A program made the translations under genes and the position numbers. Under the pieces are notes generated by a model. That model saw only the letters and a list, made by a program, of their open reading frames with translations. It did not search any database and had not been told where the DNA came from. From assembly GCF_000182645.1 (NCBI RefSeq), contig NZ_ACQA01000001.1:806001-870000 (forward strand): a DNA stretch of 64,000 nt, written 5' to 3'. Positions 26,461 through 36,095 of the stretch are shown one piece after another. Each line of letters begins with the position of its first letter. Position 1 is the stretch's first letter. The stretch comes from Brucella intermedia LMG 3301. Its GTDB lineage: Bacteria > Pseudomonadota > Alphaproteobacteria > Rhizobiales > Rhizobiaceae.

Positions 26461-27654
26461 TTGTTGGCGTCGACGCTGATTTTCAGAAGCTGGATGATCT
26501 TGGTCGGATCCAGCGATGCGGTCGCAACGATGGACGCGAAGGTCACCGGCTGATCCGGCGATGCGCTGATGGTCAGCGACTTCGGATCGGTGAAATACTT
26601 GTCGGCCGCGACCTTGAGCTGCTGGGCGAATTCCGGGTTCTTGAGCTGTGTCGCCATCAGCGGAACCATCATCTTCATCTGCTCGCCGAGCTGCTTGCCG
26701 TCCGCGCCCTGCTGCTTCGCATAATAATCCAGGACCTTCTGGGTCAGGGTATCGTTATCGAAGCGGATCGACAGGTTCTTTAGGTTGAGCTGTTCCGCCA
26801 GACCAAGAATGGCGAGACCGGCGGCGTCCTTGTCCGCATCGGCCTTGCTCATGTTTTCCTGCGTCTTCTGGACGGCTTCGAGGAATGCCAGATCATACCC
26901 GCCGAGGCTGCCGGTGATGTTGATCTTGCCGAGTTCCTTCGCCTCAAGCTCCAGCTGGTCCAGCGACGTGTCGCCGGAAGTCGGCGACCAGCTGCCCTTC
27001 GAGGTCAGCGAGCCGTTGAACGTGTTTCATGTCGAGCGGCGCCAGCGGGTTCTTGCCGCCCTTTTCAAATGTCGCGTCGATATTGGCGATGGTCCAGACA
27101 TAGCCGATCTTCTCGGCCTTGTTGGTGGTGTCGAGCGACAGGTCGAAGCCCTTCACCGTGGCGCCGTCTTTGCCCGGCGTGCCGAACAGGATTTCATCGA
27201 CCTTCAGCTTGTCATACATGACGACGCTGTCGAGCGGGCCCTTGGCCTTTTCCGACGGAATGTGCACGTTCTGCAGGGCAAGGCCCTTCATTTCGGCCTT
27301 GTCGTTCTTGTCGGTCTCACCGGCAAGCGCCAGGTCGGGCACGGTGACCTGCTCGATGCTGTAGCCGCCGTCCGGTGCATCCTGAACGTTCTGCAGCGTC
27401 ACGTCACCGATGGCGGTTTCCTTTTCGCCGATGGTCGGCAGCTTGATCTTGGTGCCCTGAAGCACGATGTCGGAGCCGCTCGCCTGGACATTGGCGAAGC
27501 TCAGTTCGCCACCCTGTTTGGCATAGAGCGCCTTGATGCGCTCGGCGACTGCATTGGCGTCTGCGGCCATGGCAGCACTGCCGAATACCAGCGAAAGCGC
27601 TGTTCCGGCAGCCAGAACACGTGCCGCTGGCCTGATATTGACGAAAACCTGCAT
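26457..27654 (-). pseudogene. frameshifted gene for a secreted (periplasmic) protein of unknown family
   Basis: ATG 27654, with AGGAG seven bases upstream, begins a signal peptide (VLAAGTALSLVFGSAAMAAD). The frame stays protein-like through PLDMKHV and then runs into nonsense (QRLADLEGQLVADFRRHV) before a stop at 26944. Reading on from about 27018-27022 in the other frame gives FNGSLTSKGSWSPTSGDTSL and continues without break to 26457 (KIIQLLKISVDANN). Loss of two bases in CACGT(GT)TTCAAC-like sequence explains this. The intact protein would be ~398 residues. I do not recognise a domain; it is periplasmic and beta-rich. Either a real pseudogene or a sequence error. Confidence 0.75.
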
Positions 27655-27677
27655 TCGAAGCTCCTGCCTGATCTTTA

Positions 27678-27722
27678 GAGCGCATCCCGAAAAGCGTGAA
27701 ACGGCTTTCGGATGAGATGCGC
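27678..27722. repeat. GCGCATC...GATGCGC palindromic repeat, copy 1
   Basis: GCGCATCCCGAAAAGC and GCTTTCGGATGAGATGCGC-like arms flank GTGAAACG. Near-copies lie at 43670-43712 and 47173-47215, and a half-copy at about 31733-31768. This is a dispersed intergenic family of Rhizobiales. Confidence 0.7.
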
Positions 27723-27735
27723 ATCAAAACAAAGG

Positions 27736-27776
27736 ATCAGAGCGCCGATCTGTTCCAATCGGATCGGCGCTCTGAT
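27736..27776. repeat. perfect 14-bp inverted repeat
   Basis: ATCAGAGCGCCGAT (27736-27749) and ATCGGCGCTCTGAT (27763-27776) pair around a 13-nt loop. It is adjacent to repeat copy 1, between the broken periplasmic gene and parC, which are transcribed divergently. Probably part of the same composite repeat. Confidence 0.7.
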
Positions 27777-27973
27777 GTAGCGCGGCATTCATAGGCGGAA
27801 ATCACTCGCAATAACAACATGATTTCCTCAGCCTGCGATTGCAGCGGGGGAAATTCACCCTGATAGCTCTATAGGACGCAAATGGCGGCAGGATTGCGAC
27901 TATTGCACACTAATGTACTGGATTGGTTCTCCTGAACTCTTGCTGGCGAATCGCGCAGTTGGTACGAAGAGAC

Positions 27974-30286
27974 ATGGGAAAAAGTCTGATTCCGCCGGAC
28001 GACGGCGAAGAACACATCGAGCGGGTCGATCTCAAATCGGCTCTCGAGGAACGTTACCTCGCTTATGCGCTGTCGACGATCATGCATCGCGCGCTGCCGG
28101 ACGTGCGCGACGGCCTGAAGCCCGTGCATCGCCGCATCATGCATGCCATGCGCCTGCTGCGCCTCAATCCCGATCAGGCCTATGCGAAATGCGCCCGTAT
28201 CGTCGGCGACGTGATGGGTAAGTTCCATCCGCATGGCGACGCATCGATTTATGATGCGCTGGTGCGTCTGGCGCAGGATTTCGCGGTGCGTTATCCGCTG
28301 GTGGACGGGCAGGGCAATTTCGGCAATATCGACGGCGATAATGCTGCCGCCATGCGTTACACAGAAGCGCGTATGACGGAAGTCGCGACGCTGCTGCTCG
28401 AAGGCATCAACGAAAACGCCATCGATTTCCGTCCGACCTATAATGAGGAAGACGAGGAACCCATCGTCCTTCCCGGCGCTTTCCCGAACCTGCTCGCCAA
28501 CGGCTCCGCCGGTATCGCGGTCGGCATGGCGACCAACATTCCGCCGCACAATGTGGCGGAGCTTTGCTCGTCGGCGCTCTATCTGATCAATCATCCCGAA
28601 GCGCCGGTGGAGGAACTTGTTACCTCGCCCGAACAATGGGAAGAACTGAAGCGCGAAGCCGAGACCGATCCGGCAGCTCTGCTGAAATGCAAGGTGCGAG
28701 GCCCGGATTTCCCGACCGGCGGCATTCTTGTCGAAGAGCACGGCAATATCCTCGATGCCTATCGCACGGGCCGCGGCGCGTTTCGTGTCCGCGCGCGTTG
28801 GGAAAAGGAAGAGGGCAATCGCGGCACCTGGGTGATCGTCATCACCGAAATTCCCTATCAGGTGCAGAAGTCGCGCCTCATCGAAAAGATCGCCGAACTG
28901 CTTCTGGCAAAGAAGCTTCCATTGCTTGACGATGTTCGCGACGAGTCGGCGGAAGACATTCGCATCGTTCTGGAGCCGAAGAACCGGACGGTCGATCCCG
29001 AACTGTTGATGGAATCGCTGTTCAAGCTGACCGAGCTGGAAAGCCGCGTTTCGCTCAACATGAACGTGCTGTCGCACGGCAAGGTGCCGAATGTCCTGTC
29101 GCTGGGAGCCGTCCTGCGCGAGTGGCTCGACCATCGCAAGGAAGTGCTCGTCCGCCGTTCGCAATTCCGGCTGGCGGAAATAGAACGGCGCCTGGAAATT
29201 CTCGGCGGCCTGCTGATCGCCTATCTCAACCTTGATGAGGTGATCCGCATCATCCGTGAGGAGGATGAGCCGAAACAGGACCTGATGCGCACCTTTGAAC
29301 TGACCGACGTTCAGGCCGAGTCGATCCTCAACATGCGCCTGCGTTCGTTGCGCAAGCTTGAGGAATTCGAAATCCGCAAGGAGTTCGATGACCTCACGGT
29401 GGAGAAGACGGACCTTGAAGGGCTGCTCGCTTCCGGCACGCGCCAATGGAAGAAGATCAGCGCCGAAATCAAGTCGGTACGCGAAAAGTTCGGCCCGAAG
29501 ACCGAACTTGGTGCGCGCCGCACGACCTTCGCCGACGCGCCAACCCACGATCTGGAAGATATCCATCAGGCAATGATCGAGCGCGAGCCGGTCACGATCG
29601 TTGTATCCGAAAAGGGCTGGCTGCGGGCGATGAAGGGGCATCTGGCCGATTTCTCGACGCTCGCCTTCAAGGAGGGCGACAAGCTCAAGCTCGCTTTCCA
29701 TGCCGAGACGACCGACAAGCTCCTGTTCTTCACGACAGGCGGCAAGTTCTTCACCATCGGCGCGAATACGCTTCCGGGCGGTCGCGGACATGGAGAGCCG
29801 ATCCGCATCCTTGTCGATATGGAAAACGATCAGGACATTCTGACAGCCTTCGTGCACGATCCGGCGGCGAAACTGCTTCTCGTCAGCCACGAGGGTAACG
29901 GTTTTATCGTTCCCGAAAGCGAGGCTGTGGCCAATACCCGCAAGGGCAAGCAGGTGATGAACGTGAAGGCGCCGGACGAGGCGAAGCTTTGCCAGCGTGT
30001 TTCCGGCGATCATATCGCAGTGGTCGGCGAGAACCGCAAGATGGTGGTCTTCCCGCTTTCCGACATTCCGGAAATGACCCGCGGCAAGGGCGTGCGCCTG
30101 CAAAAATACAAGGATGGCGGTGTGTCCGACGTCCGCACCTTTGCAATTGCCGAAGGACTTTCCTGGCAGGATTCGGCAGAGCGCACGTTCAATCGCAGCA
30201 AGGAAGAGCTTGTGGAATGGATCGGCGCGCGCGCCTCTGCGGGCCGTCTGGTGCCAAAGGGCTTCCCGCGTTCAGGCAAGTTTTAA
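27974..30286 (+). CDS. parC: DNA topoisomerase IV subunit A
   Basis: 770 residues from ATG 27974 ([20 protein letters not shown]). [32 protein letters not shown] and the active-site tyrosine in [11 protein letters not shown] define a type IIA topoisomerase A subunit. The C-terminal half carries GyrA/ParC-type beta-propeller blades, and the relatively short tail fits ParC rather than GyrA. With ParE it decatenates daughter chromosomes. The quinolone-region reads [15 protein letters not shown]: Ala and Asp occupy the places of E. coli Ser80 and Glu84. Confidence 0.94.
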   Translation: MGKSLIPPDDGEEHIERVDLKSALEERYLAYALSTIMHRALPDVRDGLKPVHRRIMHAMRLLRLNPDQAYAKCARIVGDVMGKFHPHGDASIYDALVRLAQDFAVRYPLVDGQGNFGNIDGDNAAAMRYTEARMTEVATLLLEGINENAIDFRPTYNEEDEEPIVLPGAFPNLLANGSAGIAVGMATNIPPHNVAELCSSALYLINHPEAPVEELVTSPEQWEELKREAETDPAALLKCKVRGPDFPTGGILVEEHGNILDAYRTGRGAFRVRARWEKEEGNRGTWVIVITEIPYQVQKSRLIEKIAELLLAKKLPLLDDVRDESAEDIRIVLEPKNRTVDPELLMESLFKLTELESRVSLNMNVLSHGKVPNVLSLGAVLREWLDHRKEVLVRRSQFRLAEIERRLEILGGLLIAYLNLDEVIRIIREEDEPKQDLMRTFELTDVQAESILNMRLRSLRKLEEFEIRKEFDDLTVEKTDLEGLLASGTRQWKKISAEIKSVREKFGPKTELGARRTTFADAPTHDLEDIHQAMIEREPVTIVVSEKGWLRAMKGHLADFSTLAFKEGDKLKLAFHAETTDKLLFFTTGGKFFTIGANTLPGGRGHGEPIRILVDMENDQDILTAFVHDPAAKLLLVSHEGNGFIVPESEAVANTRKGKQVMNVKAPDEAKLCQRVSGDHIAVVGENRKMVVFPLSDIPEMTRGKGVRLQKYKDGGVSDVRTFAIAEGLSWQDSAERTFNRSKEELVEWIGARASAGRLVPKGFPRSGKF

Positions 30287-30354
30287 ACTTGCAGTTGGAG
30301 GCTGCTCGAGAGCCTACAAGTTGTGATCGATTTTCGAGCTGATTGCGGCTTTAC

Positions 30355-30385
30355 TTACAACACGACCCAGCGGGTCGTGTTGTAA
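30355..30385. repeat. perfect 14-bp hairpin just before the GNAT gene
   Basis: TTACAACACGACCC (30355-30368) and GGGTCGTGTTGTAA (30372-30385) leave a 3-nt loop. It sits 70 bp after parC and directly abuts the AAGGAG ribosome binding site of the next gene. With no T run it may be an operator or a translational control hairpin rather than a terminator. Confidence 0.65.
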
Positions 30386-30395
30386 GGAGAAAATC

Positions 30396-30865
30396 ATGCA
30401 GGTTCGTCCGGCCTTACTCAATGACGCTGTACTCATTGCGAGATTTTAAGGCGTTCGATCAGTGAACTGTGCGAGGCAGATCACCATAATCGCGATGATA
30501 TCCTCGCGCCGTGGCTAGCCAACAAGACGCCTGAAAACGTGTTCAAGTGGATTGAAGCTCCATCTCAACTGATGCTCGTTGCTGAAATAGGGAATGCCAT
30601 AGCCGGTGTGGGGCTGGCGACGGATGAGGGAGAGATCCTGCTGAATTATGTTGCGCCGGAATTTCGCTTTCATGGTGTCAGCAAGGCGCTCATTTCAAAA
30701 CTCGAGGAATATCTTTTATTTCGAAAGGTGGCTGTTGCGCGTCTTGTCAGTACCGAAACAGCGCGCCGTTTTTATGCCGGACGAGGGTATGTAGCGGTAG
30801 GCGAAGCGGAGATAAGGCGCGGCGGAGAGCTCTCATATCCCATGGAAAAACCGCTGGTAGGCTAG
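30396..30865 (+). pseudogene. frameshifted GNAT acetyltransferase
   Basis: ATG 30396, six bases after AAGGAG, opens MQVRPALLNDAVLIARF and hits a stop at once. From about 30446 the next frame continues LRRSISELCEADHHNRDDIL, APWLANKTPENVFKWIEAPS and on to PMEKPLVG at 30865, with the acetyl-CoA loop region YVAPEFRFHGVSKALISKLE. An indel in the TTTT run at 30444-30447 rejoins the two parts (about 156 residues). The downstream part alone could start at GTG 30539 but would lack the first strand and helix of the fold. Its 3' end overlaps the convergent bpt gene by 4 bp. Confidence 0.75.
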
Positions 30866-31611
30866 CCCTCGAACCGCTGCCAGCCGCGGGGGCCAAGGTG
30901 CTCCTGCGGTGTGAAGCGGATTTTATACTGCATCTTGCGTGATCCCTCGACCCAATAGCCGAGATAGACATGCGGCAGACCGGCGGCATGCGCGCGCTGG
31001 ATATGATCGAGGATCATATAGGTGCCAAGCGACCGATCATGCATATGCGGTGAGAAGAACGAATAGACCATCGACAGACCATCGGCCATCACGTCGGTAA
31101 GTGCTACCGCGACCAGCTCTCCATCGCCCTTGGCGCTGATGAAGCTTTCCGGGCCGCGCTTGCGATATTCGATGATCTGCGTGTTCACATGCGTATCCTC
31201 GATCATCATCGCATAATCGAGAACCGTCATGTCCGACATGCCGCCCGAGCGATGGCGCGCATCGAGATAATCGCGGAAAAGCGCATATTGCTCGGTGCTG
31301 GGCTGGGCCTTGTGCACGCGTCCGATCAGATCGTTATTCTGCGTCCAGACGCGCCGCATGTTGCGCGTCATCTTGAACTCTCCGGCAAGGATGCGAACGG
31401 ATATGCAGGCCCGGCACAATTCGCAGGCCGGACGATAGGCTATGTTCTGGGATCGGCGGAAACCGCCCTGCGTCAGGAGATCGTTGATTTCGTTCGCCTT
31501 GTCGCCGACCAGATGCGTAAAGACTTTTCGCTCCATCTGGCCTTCGAGATACGGGCAGGGAGACGGAGCTGTCAGAAAGAACTGCGGAGACTGTTGCGGT
31601 TGATGGGTCAT
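30862..31611 (-). CDS. bpt: aspartate/glutamate leucyltransferase (arginyltransferase-like)
   Basis: 249 residues. [20 protein letters not shown], the Cys cluster [16 protein letters not shown], and [20 protein letters not shown] with [20 protein letters not shown] are diagnostic of Bpt. It transfers Leu from Leu-tRNA to proteins with N-terminal Asp or Glu, marking them for ClpS/ClpAP degradation (N-end rule). It stands next to the RDD gene and hemB on the same strand, an order typical of Rhizobiales. Confidence 0.94.
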   Translation of the reverse strand: MTHQPQQSPQFFLTAPSPCPYLEGQMERKVFTHLVGDKANEINDLLTQGGFRRSQNIAYRPACELCRACISVRILAGEFKMTRNMRRVWTQNNDLIGRVHKAQPSTEQYALFRDYLDARHRSGGMSDMTVLDYAMMIEDTHVNTQIIEYRKRGPESFISAKGDGELVAVALTDVMADGLSMVYSFFSPHMHDRSLGTYMILDHIQRAHAAGLPHVYLGYWVEGSRKMQYKIRFTPQEHLGPRGWQRFEG

Positions 31612-31732
31612 TCAATATCCACGAAATGGCAATACCGAAACCATCACGATACTTTTTGTAAGGATTGAGCCGACCGCACAAAACGTCAATAGGCATTTTG
31701 CGCAGCCGGCTCTGAATTTTTTTGATCTGAAG

Positions 31733-31827
31733 CGCACCCCGAAAAGTGGGAGCCGGTTTTCGCGCCAGGATGGCCGATAAAAAAGCAGAGCATTTCCGGT
31801 GTTTCATGAAGAATCAGGAAATGCTCT
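31733..31827. repeat. composite palindromic repeat between bpt and the RDD gene
   Basis: A half-copy of the GCGCA-CCCCGAAAAGTGGG family (about 31733-31768) is followed by AGAGCATTTCC (31787-31797) and GGAAATGCTCT (31817-31827), a perfect 11-bp inverted repeat. The latter shares its AGAGCATTTCC end with the Bru-RS-like copies at 26.4 and 54.2 kb. Confidence 0.6.
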
Positions 31828-31832
31828 GTCGT

Positions 31833-32303
31833 TTATCGATCAGAACGAATGACAGCCGTGCCGAGCAGAAGATCGTGCACGGTGCGCTTGCGGTCGAGAA
31901 CCAGCGTTGCAAGCAGGATCAGCGGCGTCAGGACGACATTCAGACCCCAAAACAGGACCGTATGGACGATTGCGAGCATGGGATCGACCGTGCCGCCTTC
32001 AAGCCGGACGAGCTTGATATTCATCATCTGCATGCCCTTGGTGGCCTGCTGCGGCCCGCCCAGGGTCCGCGCGACATAAAACAGCGCCACCATCGGGAAC
32101 ATGATGCCGTAGAGCATCCAGCCGAGGCTGAGCGTGATTATGCCCAGGATTGCGATGACGATTGCTGCCGGGATGCAGAGCAGGAAAACAATCAGGTAAT
32201 CGATGAGAAAAGCCATAATGCGGCGCGTGCGCACGCCTTCAAAAAATGCGCGGCTTTCATAACGCGGGCCCATGACTTCGCCGTGCAGGATATGGTCGGA
32301 CAT
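31833..32303 (-). CDS. RDD-family membrane protein
   Basis: 156 residues from ATG 32303, just after GGAAGGA. The RDD signature is present (GVRTRRIMAFLIDYLIVFLL with Arg then Asp), followed by three or four transmembrane helices and RTVHDLLLGTAVIRSD, the conserved end of the family. RDD proteins are small inner-membrane proteins of mostly unknown role; some exchange Na+ for H+. The location between bpt and hemB is conserved in Brucella and relatives. Confidence 0.88.
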   Translation of the reverse strand: MSDHILHGEVMGPRYESRAFFEGVRTRRIMAFLIDYLIVFLLCIPAAIVIAILGIITLSLGWMLYGIMFPMVALFYVARTLGGPQQATKGMQMMNIKLVRLEGGTVDPMLAIVHTVLFWGLNVVLTPLILLATLVLDRKRTVHDLLLGTAVIRSDR

Positions 32304-32452
32304 TTTTCCTTCCAGTCGTTTCAAAAGAAGCGCCCGGGGGGATTTGACAACCGGCGCTGCCCCGCCACCTCGGCGGAACAGTCATCAACATGGGAACCAA
32401 AACCGGCGGATTCAAGGAAATGTGATGATTTCCCGAAAGGGTGCCTTGCCGG

Positions 32453-33496
32453 TCAGCCTTGCTGTTTAAGCTTTTGAGCTGCTTCGATTGCGAAATAGGT
32501 GAGAATTCCATCACAGCCGGCGCGCTTGAAGGCGAGCAGGCTTTCCATCATCACCTTTTCTTCGTCGATCCAGCCGTTGATCCCGGCGGCCTTGATCATC
32601 GCATACTCGCCCGACACCTGATAGGCATAGGTGGGAAGGCGGAATTCGCTCTTCAGGCGATGGATGATGTCGAGATAGGGCAGGCCCGGCTTGACCATCA
32701 GCATGTCCGCGCCTTCGGCAATGTCCTGCTCGGCTTCGCGCACGGCTTCTTCCGGATTGGCCGGATCGAGATAATAGGTCTTCTTATCGCCTTTCAGCAG
32801 GCCCTGCGTGCCGATGGCGTCGCGATATGGACCGTAAAAGGCGGAAGCGAACTTGGTTGCATAGGACATGATGGGAATGTGGCAGAAGCCATGTTCGTCC
32901 AGCGCTTGGCGCACGGCGCCGACGCGACCGTCCATCATGTCGGAAGGTGCGATGATGTCGGCACCGGCTTCGGCTTGCGAAAGCGCGCCCCGAACCACCA
33001 TGGCGACCGATTCGTCGTTGATGATTTCGCCGTTGCGCAGGATGCCGTCATGGCCATGCGTGGTGAACGGGTCGAGCGCCGCATCGGTGATAATGCCGAT
33101 TTCCGGCACTTCCTTCTTGATTGCGCGCACGGCGCGATTGATCAGATTGTCCGGGCTTGCGACGAAAGCGCCGTCCTCGGTCTTCACTTCCAGCTTCTCG
33201 CGCGGGAAGGGCGCGATGGCGGGGATGCCGAGCTTGGCGGCTTTCTCCGCCATGCGCACTGCCATGTCGACCGAATAGCGCTCGACGCCGGGCATGGCTT
33301 CCACGGGCTCGGCAACGCCGGTGCCATAGGTCAGGAAGAACGGCAGGATAAGATCATCGACCGTCAGCCGGGTTTCCTGCACGAGCCTGCGCGACCAGTC
33401 GGCCTTGCGCATGCGGCGCAGGCGTCTGCTGCCGGTGACGTCATCGACATGCTGGCTGATATTGGCGGGCAGATATTTGGACTGGCGATCGGTCAT
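32453..33496 (-). CDS. hemB: delta-aminolevulinic acid dehydratase (porphobilinogen synthase)
   Basis: 347 residues from ATG 33496 (MTDRQSKYLPANISQHVDDV). It condenses two 5-aminolevulinate molecules to porphobilinogen, step two of heme synthesis. The substrate lysines are in IMSYATKFASAFYGPYRDA and DMLMVKPGLPYLDI. The metal loop reads DAALDPFTTHGHDGI with Asp rather than the Cys triad, the Mg2+-dependent type found in alphaproteobacteria. No strong ribosome binding site is visible; a longer in-frame start to 33559 is less like known proteins. Confidence 0.94.
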   Translation of the reverse strand: MTDRQSKYLPANISQHVDDVTGSRRLRRMRKADWSRRLVQETRLTVDDLILPFFLTYGTGVAEPVEAMPGVERYSVDMAVRMAEKAAKLGIPAIAPFPREKLEVKTEDGAFVASPDNLINRAVRAIKKEVPEIGIITDAALDPFTTHGHDGILRNGEIINDESVAMVVRGALSQAEAGADIIAPSDMMDGRVGAVRQALDEHGFCHIPIMSYATKFASAFYGPYRDAIGTQGLLKGDKKTYYLDPANPEEAVREAEQDIAEGADMLMVKPGLPYLDIIHRLKSEFRLPTYAYQVSGEYAMIKAAGINGWIDEEKVMMESLLAFKRAGCDGILTYFAIEAAQKLKQQG

Positions 33497-33575
33497 GAGG
33501 CTATTCCCGAGAATGGAGGCCCTGGAACATGAAATCGCAGGGCTGGTCAAAAAGACCACCGGTAACTTTATGGAT

Positions 33576-33652
33576 CTAGTGGATTTTCGAATTTGACGTT
33601 TGAAACGGGATTAATATCGGACGGATATCAAACGTCAAATTCAATCCACTAG
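33576..33652. repeat. inverted repeat with 25-28-bp arms (CTAGTGGATT...GACGTTTGA)
   Basis: Left arm 33576-33603 and right arm 33628-33652 are complementary except for three extra bases (TTC) in the left. They surround a 24-bp centre that itself contains ATCGGACGGAT. It lies between divergent hemB and the HIBYL-CoA hydrolase gene. The layout resembles a small non-autonomous element of the type scattered in Rhizobiales intergenic regions. Confidence 0.7.
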
Positions 33653-33768
33653 TATCGGATGCGCTTCGTTTATCATGGGAAAAGTGCCGAAACCAAGAAC
33701 ATTGACCTGTGCAGGATTGACGCGGGGCGTCTCACTTTCTACCCATTTACAGGAACGGGAGACACGAT

Positions 33769-34818
33769 ATGCAGATTGACTTCGGCGGTGGCAGCGAAAT
33801 CAGCTTTGAACGCAAGGGAAAAGCGGGGCTTGTGAAGCTTACGCGGACCGAAGCCCTCAATGCGCTCACGCATAAGATGATTCTGGCGCTCGACCGCGCA
33901 TTGCAGTCCTGGGAAGACGACCCTGAAGTGGCATGCGTCATTCTCGAAGGCGAGGGGCGGGCCTTCTGTGCCGGCGGCGATGTGGTCGCTGCCTACAAGT
34001 CCGGTCAGGCCGGAACACCAGCTTACGAATTCTTCCGCGACGAATATCGGCTCAATGCGCGCATTGGCCGTTTTCCAAAACCTTATATCTCCCTGATCAA
34101 CGGCATCGTCATGGGCGGCGGCGCGGGCATCTCCGTTCATGGTTCGCATCGCATCGTGACGGAAAACACCATGTTTGCCATGCCGGAAACCGGCATTGGC
34201 TTCTTCCCCGATGTAGGGGGTAGCGCATTTCTCCCGCATCTGCATGATAATTTCGGGTATTATCTGGCGCTCACCGGCAACCGCATCCGCTGGGGCGACT
34301 GCCTGCAGAGCGGGATCGCAACCCATGCGGTCGCCGCAAGCGATCTGCATGACCTGCGCGAAGACATCATCGCTACCGCCGACATCGACGCGGCGCTGAC
34401 GCGCAGCCAGTACCCCGATTTTGAAACCTCCGTCGAAACCCGCCAGATCATTGCGGAGTGTTTTTCGGGCGCAACGCTTGCCGACTGCATGGCCGCGCTG
34501 GAAAAAGAAGCGGAAGCCGGCAACAAGGCCGCAATGGACATTGTGAAGGTGATCGCCACGCGCTCCCCGACCAGTGTCGCTGTCACTTTCCGCCAGATTG
34601 CCGATGGGCGCGCGCTCGATCTCGACGATTGCATGCGCATGGAATACCGCATCGCCAACCGCATGCTGGAAGGGCATGATTTCTATGAGGGCGTTCGCGC
34701 ATTGCTTATCGACAAGGACGGCGCGCCGACATGGAAGCCTGCAACGCTCGATGACGTGAAGCCCGAACAGGTCAACGCCTATTTTGCAAATCTCGGCGAC
34801 GGGGAACTGACCTTGTGA
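33769..34818 (+). CDS. 3-hydroxyisobutyryl-CoA hydrolase (enoyl-CoA hydratase/isomerase family)
   Basis: 349 residues, longer than a plain enoyl-CoA hydratase (~260). The crotonase fold shows in ALNALTHKMILALDRALQSW, GEGRAFCAGGDVVAAYK (oxyanion hole) and INGIVMGGGAGISVHGSHRI. FAMPETGIGFFPDVGGSAFL with the catalytic Glu/Asp and the C-terminal FYEGVRALLIDKDGAPTWKP place it with HIBCH-type hydrolases of valine degradation. GGGAGA precedes the start. A small DUF6163 gene follows 10 bp later in the same direction. Confidence 0.9.
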   Translation: MQIDFGGGSEISFERKGKAGLVKLTRTEALNALTHKMILALDRALQSWEDDPEVACVILEGEGRAFCAGGDVVAAYKSGQAGTPAYEFFRDEYRLNARIGRFPKPYISLINGIVMGGGAGISVHGSHRIVTENTMFAMPETGIGFFPDVGGSAFLPHLHDNFGYYLALTGNRIRWGDCLQSGIATHAVAASDLHDLREDIIATADIDAALTRSQYPDFETSVETRQIIAECFSGATLADCMAALEKEAEAGNKAAMDIVKVIATRSPTSVAVTFRQIADGRALDLDDCMRMEYRIANRMLEGHDFYEGVRALLIDKDGAPTWKPATLDDVKPEQVNAYFANLGDGELTL

Positions 34819-34828
34819 GGATCTCCTG

Positions 34829-35263
34829 ATGCATATGAACGAGCTGCGCCAGCATATCCAGCCCAGCGGAACCGAATGGGCCTTCACATGGTTCATCCGG
34901 ATACTCGCGCTCGTGGCGCTGGCCAGCGGTGTGTTCTACTGGGTCAGGCTGATCGGTATTCATCCCGGGCTTCTGTGGCGGTTCGACCTGATGCCATGGA
35001 CCTGGCAGACGGCGGTCGTCGCTCTGGCTGTTCTGATGCCGGTCGCGGCAACGGGACTATGGATGCGGGCGCCCTGGGGGCCTGTGCTATGGTTCGTGGC
35101 AGCACTCGGCGAAATCGCCATCTATTCCGTTTTTTCGCGACATTTCGAGTACAAGCCGCTCACGGTCGGGTTCAACGCGGCCTGCATCGTCATATTTATC
35201 GCATTTCGCATTCTGCTCTTCTTTGAGAAGAAACGGCAGGCCCGCGCGAGCCTGCCGATATAG
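34829..35263 (+). CDS. DUF6163 family membrane protein
   Basis: 144 residues. Four transmembrane helices are visible (~18-40, 57-77, 84-104, 113-133), with TWFIRILALVALASGVFYWV, FDLMPWTWQTAVVALAVLMP and WGPVLWFVAALGEIAIYSVF. I recognise it as the Rhizobiales-restricted DUF6163 group, function unknown. The next ATG (34835) is also possible. It probably shares a transcript with the preceding hydrolase gene. Confidence 0.78.
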   Translation: MHMNELRQHIQPSGTEWAFTWFIRILALVALASGVFYWVRLIGIHPGLLWRFDLMPWTWQTAVVALAVLMPVAATGLWMRAPWGPVLWFVAALGEIAIYSVFSRHFEYKPLTVGFNAACIVIFIAFRILLFFEKKRQARASLPI

Positions 35264-35266
35264 ATT

Positions 35267-35749
35267 CTATAGCGGCTGCGTTCCTTCATAGCGGGCGAAG
35301 GGCTTCGTCATCTGGCCTTTGAAAAGCAGCACATCATAGGTTTGGGCCTTGCTGCCCGGCATATCCATGCCGGGCGAGCCCATGGGCATTCCGGGGGCGG
35401 TCAGCCCCGTTGCCTGCGGACGTTCCGCCAGAAGCCGCTTGACCGCGCCAGCCGGAACATGCCCCTCAATGACATATCCATCGACGACCGCCGTGTGGCA
35501 CGAGGCAAGATTGGCGGCGACACCATGTTTTGCCTTTACGCTGTCCATCGCTTCCTCGACCTTCACGGTCACATTGAACCCGGCGGCTTTCATATGTTCG
35601 GCCCAGCCGTCGCAGCAGCCGCAATAAGGGTCCTTGTACATGGTCATTTGCGGAGCGGCGGAAACGGGTTCGGCATGAGCGAAATTCGTGAAGCCGGTAA
35701 AGCTTAACAGTCCGCCGACCACAAAATACTGTGCGAAACGAAGCGTCAT
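35267..35749 (-). CDS. DUF411 family periplasmic metal-binding protein
   Basis: 160 residues with a signal peptide (to ~AHAEP). YKDPYCGCCDGWAEHMKAAG carries the CGCC motif, and NLASCHTAVVDGYVIEGHVP and VKRLLAERPQATGLTAPGMP are hallmarks of DUF411. These proteins occur with copper-resistance loci, and the thioredoxin-like fold plus Cys and the Met-rich PGMPMGSPGMDMPG suggest copper handling in the periplasm. No copper gene adjoins it here. Confidence 0.87.
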   Translation of the reverse strand: MTLRFAQYFVVGGLLSFTGFTNFAHAEPVSAAPQMTMYKDPYCGCCDGWAEHMKAAGFNVTVKVEEAMDSVKAKHGVAANLASCHTAVVDGYVIEGHVPAGAVKRLLAERPQATGLTAPGMPMGSPGMDMPGSKAQTYDVLLFKGQMTKPFARYEGTQPL

Positions 35750-36095
35750 GGTCCCTCCAATGGAATGTTGATAGCCGGTAACTAGCTCCTGTCCACATAC
35801 TTCTCAAATGACGAAAGTTTAATGTGACGCGCTTTCCAAGGCCCGGAAAACCGGCATTTTACGCCAAAACAGCGCATTGCGGAGCAGGCTCAAGGTCGCC
35901 GCGGAGTAAGCAAACATTAAGCCTGAATGGCCAATTTTGCCGGTAAGTTACTGTTAAGGCTGACTTTTAAGTCGAATTTTATGCATCTCCCCTAAATTGC
36001 TCTCAAGACGGTGAGAAACAATACACCGCGTAAAACAGGACAGAGAGCTGCATCATGGTTTCATGGAATGCGGCTCCGGCAGAGAGGCAAAAGAA
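35750..36095. other. intergenic region upstream of ldtR
   Basis: About 345 bp between the divergent DUF411 gene and ldtR, so it holds both promoters. I see no tRNA, riboswitch or strong palindrome. LdtR proteins are reported to regulate themselves and ldtP, so its binding site may lie here, but I cannot point to it. Confidence 0.4.
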
